Positions 59,193-64,000 of a stretch of DNA of 64,000 nt are shown here, in pieces (position 1 is the stretch's first letter; each line of letters begins with the position of its first letter). This DNA is from Emydura subglobosa (lineage: Eukaryota > Chordata > Testudines > Chelidae). The position numbers and the translations under genes were made by a program. Under the pieces are notes generated by a model. It searched no databases, was not told where the DNA came from, and saw nothing but the letters and a program-made list of their open reading frames with translations. The DNA lies in NCBI GenBank assembly GCA_007922225.1, contig ML679969.1, positions 17,853,999 through 17,917,998 of the forward strand. Reading direction: 5' to 3'.

Positions 59193-59794
59193 CAATTATA
59201 AGGTCAGAAGAGGCCATTAGATCTAGTCTGACCAGATGTATAACAGAATCCATAGAATTTCACTAAGTTATCCCTGTATTTAGTCCAATAATTAGTATTT
59301 GACTAAAGCATATGTTTCTCAAAAGGCATGCAATCTTGATTTGGAGGAATCTGCCACTTTCATTAGTATTTTGTTCCAAATGGTTAATTCACACTCACTG
59401 TTAAAAACTTGTGCCTTATTTCTAATTTGAATTTGTCTGACTTTAACTTCTAAACCATTGGTTCTTGTTATGTCTTTCTCCGGTAGATTAAAGAGTCTTT
59501 AGTACATGCTATTTTCTCCCTGTGAGAATACTTATACACCATAAGCAAATCTCCTCTTGATCTTTTGTTATTCTAAAATATTAAGCTCTTTAGGTCTCTC
59601 ATTGTAAGGCATTTTTTCTAGTTCTTGAATCATTAGGGTGCAGAGAATAGACATTTATTTTTCAAACATTATTTTTAAAAGGGTAGACACCAGAACTGTG
59701 TGCAGTATTTTAGTATCAGACTCACCAATGCATCATACAGAGGTAAAAATCACCTCCCAATTCCTACTTACTACTCCCGTTTACACATCCAAGG
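59193..59794 (-). mobile_element. CR1 LINE 3' region, about 600 bp
   Basis: Reverse complement of turtle CR1: 'ataaggtcagaagaggccat', 'catagaatttcactaagtta', 'ttgactaaagcatatgtttc', 'ggttaattcacactcactgt', 'aacttctaaaccattggttc', 'tgtctttctccggtagatta', 'gtagacaccagaactgtgtg' and 'ctactcccgtttacacatcc'. It reaches further 5' than the other CR1 copies here. It ends at the hAT insertion that follows. Confidence 0.88.
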
Positions 59795-59802
59795 ACTGCA
59801 AC

Positions 59803-60553
59803 CAGGGCCAGATTTAGGGGCACGTGACCCAGGCAACCACCTGGGTTGCTGGACTTGGGGGGCTCTGAGCTTGGGATGCTGGGTTTTTTTTGTTAGTGAC
59901 AAAAGGGAAAATAGAATGTTTGAAGTAAAATGTTTCATGTGGATTCATTTTTCAATAACCTCCTAGAATGAACCTTTGTAAAATCTCAAGGAACCCTCCA
60001 GACTTTCTGAAAACTACATTTTCCTTGAACCTCATAGAATGTTTTCAGCCATGGCCTGGATGATGGCCAACAATAGACTGACATTGCTTGCTATTTTATC
60101 GCTTGAAAATGCCATTGGCCAGTCTTTGAATCTCTCTAACACTGTGCTTCAGTTTGCAAGGGCAAAGGTGAGAAAAATGACCTTTTGAAGTAAAGGACTA
60201 GGGTTAACATTCTAAGACTGTCATCTGTTATGACACTATTTAATACTGGTTCACCCAGTGCTGATGCACAATTCAATTTCTTTATGCTAGTACATTTCAG
60301 TTATTCTTAAAATTAAAAAGTTTCTATAAAGCTTAGAGGAAACTAATTTTTTATTTGCTTATATATGGCATGAATAAATATAGATTTACAGATCCTAGTA
60401 TGCAAATTTATCATCTTATATGACAGGGATAAATCATGCATGCTAATTGTGCATCAAAGTTATGAAATGGGCTACAAATGCAATAAAAAATAAGGTATTC
60501 AAAAGTTTAACAAATGGAGGCCGGAGGCACCATTTGGTGTAGGTCCAGCCCTA
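59803..60553 (+). mobile_element. hAT transposon remnant, about 751 bp, with transposase end
   Basis: Starts cagggccagatttaggggc and ends 'gtgtaggtccagcccta', whose reverse complement tagggctggacct mirrors the start, as in hAT termini. Flanking actgcaac (59795-59802) and actgcagc (60554-60561) match at 7 of 8, an 8-bp hAT duplication. The interior contains the C-terminal part of a transposase in sense orientation (60.0-60.19 kb). It is much shorter than an autonomous hAT, so it is an internally deleted copy. Confidence 0.82.
59982..60188 (+). pseudogene. C-terminal fragment of a hAT transposase (dimerisation region)
   Basis: An open stretch of 68 codons runs from after a stop at 59979 to a TGA at 60186. 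Its second half reads NNRLTLLAILSLENAIGQSL, then NLSNTVLQFARAKVRKMTF. This matches the hAT C-terminal dimerisation segment, where 'RL..LA.LSIE.......' is followed by a short helix ending 'FA..KARK', and the stop sits where such proteins normally end. The upstream catalytic domain and the conserved 'CER.FS' region are not recognisable, so it is a relic. Related hAT proteins have been domesticated in vertebrates, but nothing here suggests expression. Confidence 0.72.
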
Positions 60554-60561
60554 ACTGCAGC

Positions 60562-61808
60562 CATCCCTCATCTTCTAAACTGTCTCACGGATGTGCCTCC
60601 ACCCTAATTGGAGGGACCCATTAGAGGAGGGATTCCATAGCCCATTCCATCTTTGGTCTCTGTGTTAAGACTGCCAAGGCTGATGATTGCAGTTTGGTGG
60701 TAGTTTATGTGCACCAAGAATCAAACTGTAAGAGATCAAACAACTGTCAGGAGGTAATGATTTTCAGTCAATTTGGAGTCTGATTTGGAGGGGTAATTTT
60801 ACAGATGAATGGCTCTATATCCTCTTTAAGCCATTTGTACATGTGGTTGTAGCTGGTGGCAGATCACTCAAGGTACTGATTCTTTTCTATTCAATCCTCA
60901 GAAACAAAGCTAGATGTAGAAATTGTTGTTAATCCAAACCCTGGATTTTCAGGAACCTCAGCAGAACTCACACCATCCCCTACTCCTAAAGAGCAAAAGA
61001 TTCTACCAGGAAACTGATTACACACCAGTGGATTCTCTCAACACAAAAAGAAAACAATTTCACTCATCCGTCAGGATGATTTTAGCTCCTGAGATTAATT
61101 ATAGCACCTGCAGGACTGGCCTCCTATTTTGCATCCAAAGTTCATGGTTCCTCTCGATGAGATCAGTTAGTATGTTCAAGCATCAGGATCAGCACGTAAC
61201 TGTTAATCAAACAATGGACAGAAAGATATTTCTGCGCTGTTTACATTAGCTAGCAGTTTACCCGGGGTTATGAGTTCACTGTTTGCTAATTCCTCTTACT
61301 TAAGAGCTTTGGCAAATGTTTACTTGACAGAATGTTCTATCCCATTACTTTTTTCTAAGAAAATGCACTATGTCTCTAGAGAAACACTATCTGTTCACAT
61401 GTTCCACTCTGGATTCTAGACAGTGAAGTTTTACTGTGGAGAGCAGAAAGTGGTTTACACATGGTAACAATCTCATGCTGAACTAGGTATAGGCACCTAT
61501 TAGAGAGGGAGTTGGGGAAATGATATATGTTTGAACACTTCAGTTTATTTCTGATAGTGGCTGAAGTTTTCTGAGTGTTTGTGAAACAATGTGTAGAGTA
61601 TATTTCAGCCTGTAACCAGTTGCATAAACATTGAGACTCATCATCTTGGTATGGACCACAAGTGTATACAGAAGGCAGCCAATTTGGTCAAACTAGCAGA
61701 AGCAAGAAATCATTGTGAACAGTGATAAACTGCAGTGGAAATAATTCACTCTTTGGTAGCCTGGGTCAGCACTGGGCTTTGCAGTTTCCTAATTAATCAA
61801 TGTTCTGT
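60562..61808. other. unassigned sequence
   Basis: A 108-codon plus-strand frame (60923-61249) has no motif. 60.56-60.8 kb may be another decayed repeat, but I cannot name it. Confidence 0.45.
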
Positions 61809-61890
61809 AATGCACATTGTTTTGGCACTGTTTGTACAAAGCTCTGAAAATATAAAGCACTGCATAAGCAGGTATTGTTATTCCATTTGT
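61809..61890 (+). mobile_element. L2/MIR-like 3' tail
   Basis: 'acaaagctctgaaaatataa' then 'agcactgcataagcaggtat' and tgttattcc follow the L2/MIR tail pattern of 'gtaaagcgctttga' then 'gcgctatataagtgctaagt' then attatt. Confidence 0.55.
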
Positions 61891-64000
61891 TTATTTATGA
61901 CATGGACCAGGTGATGCTGGTGGAGTGGTAAAGTTTTCTAATGCCTTAAGTGATATAATATGTCCTCAAGAAGGGAAGTATCCTATGAAGTGGCTGCTGG
62001 ATTTTAAAATAAGTGAAAAGTAAATTGATACATTTTGGCTTTAAAATCGTATGGCGCCATATGCACTTCTGGGTAAAAAGGAACTGTTATTGACTAAGAT
62101 CTAAGCATTCAGGTATCTGTAACATGAAGATGAAGATGCACTGTTCAGTTGTAGGTGTGAAAGCCAGAGATGAGGCTGCATAAGAAGAGCTATTATGAAC
62201 AGGGTAATGGAAACTATTATCCTCTTGTACATGGACAAGATGAGGTTCATGTTCAGTTGTACAGGGCCATGGTCAAGAAGTCCACTCATCACCTCATCTC
62301 TCTGCTCCCAACTGGAATCCCACCTTGCTCCAGCTCTCCCACATGACCAAATAAAGGTCCCTCTCCATGCAGAAGGAGCTTGAATTGAGCTCCTGCTCAT
62401 TTTCAGCACTATATTTTAAGATGATATTGCTCCAAGCAGGATAACAGGTGGGAATTTGCACTATTGGGGAGTGGCAAGGGTCTACTTGATCTTTCGAGTG
62501 ATTACTAAATTTTGATTATATTGAGCTAATAAAATCAGTAATAGAGAAACCACACTACAAAATGCTCTTCCTGCAGAAGATTCTGGGATAGGATTTCATA
62601 CCCTGTCAGTTCAATCATGTGTAATCAGCAAAGCCTAGACCTTGTGCTGATTTATTCAGTGAGTTAGATGGGGTGGACACCTTATTATTGGCTCTCTCCA
62701 TGCCTGGGCAGCAATTCATTCAGATGCACAAAACGACAAAGTACCATTATCTAAATGCAGAATTGTACCTGTAAGAAAGGAAGTCTCACAGGAGCAGCCA
62801 TTTTTACTCTATTGGTTGGCATCCCATTTGCTCCTGGGACTCATGGCAGTCTATAACCAAAGACACCTATTTGTCAACATTGTATCCATCGAGCAAATGT
62901 ATCCCAAGGGGTAAAGGTTAGATTCTTGATGCCATTGTCAGCCACTCAACAGCAGCCACACTGGTGGGAAAGAGCTCTCTGAAAGGGGAGGAAAGAAAGA
63001 CACAAAGTGCATGCTGGGTAATTTAGTAGCCCTCAATAGCGTTCATATTGCAAAAATACAGATGGAAGACACTTTGGGGAGAGAGTGGTTCAAATCTGCC
63101 CTAGGAAGTAGGATAGCTGGGTGAATGTACATTAATCTAAGTGGTTAATAGTCTCAGGCCCATAGTGGCAAAGCCTAAAGAGACTTTGCACGTATTTGTG
63201 CTTCCTGATGAGCTGTGAAGCTAGAGATAAGCACACAGCCCATGGGAGAGCTCTTCAGTTTAAATCCAGCCATGGGAAATAAGAAAACTGGCCAGTCAGG
63301 TTATTGCTATGAGCTTAACCCTAGAATGTCTCAGATGTCATGTGGCACCAGGTAAAAGTCAGAACCATGCAAGGTTACCCGGCTGCAGTGATGTGTCCAG
63401 TCTATTCCCAACCACCTGCTGTGTGCAGCTCAGTCTGGCATCATTACTGAAGGAGCTCTTCCATAAAGGAACATGGGGATGCCTGAGAGAGATTTCCTGG
63501 TCTCTCAGGTAACTGAATGGGAGGAGGAAGGTGAGATGCATGAAAACAAAAACTTCATCTATTTATTTATTAATGTAAGAGTCTGCAGTTAATATTCTCT
63601 AATTAGGCTGAATGGTTCTGCATCCAGATTTCATAGGGTCTCTCTGAAAGTTAAACTTCTCCAATTTTGCAATCTCAATTGTATTCAGCATTAAATAAGA
63701 TGAACTCAGCAGATGTAATGGATACACAGTCATCTTAGGAGAATTTGATGACATGGGCACCACTGACTGTCCTGGTAGAAGGGTTTCCTGTGAAGCTTTT
63801 TTCTCATTAAAAAGTCTCTGAGCCAGATCCTTGGGTCCAGCCAAAATGCACACAGCACAATCCAGGAGTGATGGAAAGGTGGCCCTGTGCTCACTTGTGC
63901 TTCCCCAAACCTGAACCTGCTCTGTGTGTCAGTCTTCTTCTCTGCTCTAATTGGCTCCAGATGCTGAAGGACTCTAGGGGCCAAACCATAGTCCATAATG
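61891..64000. other. unassigned sequence
   Basis: No gene or repeat recognised. The longest frames (102 codons at 62.1-62.4 kb minus, 84 and 88 codons at 63.6-64.0 kb minus) overlap other open frames and carry no motif. The last one approaches the window edge but has no exon signals. Confidence 0.5.

Noticed and set aside
1..64000. CRISPR arrays, bacterial operons, ribosome binding sites, phage genes
   Set aside because: No regularly spaced direct repeats and no gene-dense organisation. The sequence is clearly vertebrate with SINE/LINE/hAT repeats.
1..64000. tRNA or other classical RNA genes
   Set aside because: The only tRNA-like stretch seen is the SINE head at 56.69 kb, which is followed by SINE body and not by a full cloverleaf.

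Overview
The window looks like nuclear DNA from an amniote, most probably a turtle. I recognise several interspersed-repeat families typical of turtle and crocodilian genomes: multiple subfamilies of CR1 LINE 3' ends, hAT-type nonautonomous DNA transposons with 8-bp target duplications, strongly palindromic MITEs, MIR/L2-like fragments and a Penelope-like element. Base composition is AT-rich. The only GC-rich blocks (about 16.3-16.75 kb and 29.5-30.0 kb) lie inside repeats. The organism call rests on remembered family consensus patterns, not on a database search.

I find no intact protein-coding gene, tRNA, rRNA or CpG-island promoter. Every open frame is short (at most 178 codons), and the longest lie inside GC-rich repeats where both strands are open. 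The window is best read as an intergenic desert or the inside of a very large intron. The only coding sequence I can support is dead transposon sequence: a broken LINE with endonuclease and reverse-transcriptase motifs (17.0-18.9 kb, minus strand), a Penelope-like RT fragment (58.0-58.4 kb) and the C-terminal end of a hAT transposase (59.98-60.19 kb).

Layout. 0-11.6 kb is mostly unassigned sequence with small repeat fragments. 11.7-15.3 kb holds two nonautonomous DNA transposons. 16.3-18.9 kb holds a large foldback, a GC-rich hAT-like block and the LINE. 23.0-23.9 and 45.1-45.9 kb hold two diverged copies of one LTR-like family in the same orientation. 27.7-28.6 kb is a three-level nest (palindromic MITE containing CR1 containing CR1). 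29.4-32.7 kb holds two hAT elements and a palindromic MITE. 33.4-35.1 kb is an LTR-retroelement-like stretch. 47.3-48.0 kb is a CR1 inside a CR1. 54.7-60.6 kb is the densest repeat cluster. It contains a MIR-like SINE split by a CR1 (itself split by an LTR-like insert) and by a 5'-inverted Penelope-like element, followed by another CR1 and a hAT element.

The most informative signals are the nested insertions with readable target-site duplications, which give a relative dating of element activity, and the inversions at the 5' ends of a Penelope-like element and of a CR1. I see no evidence for a new functional gene system here.
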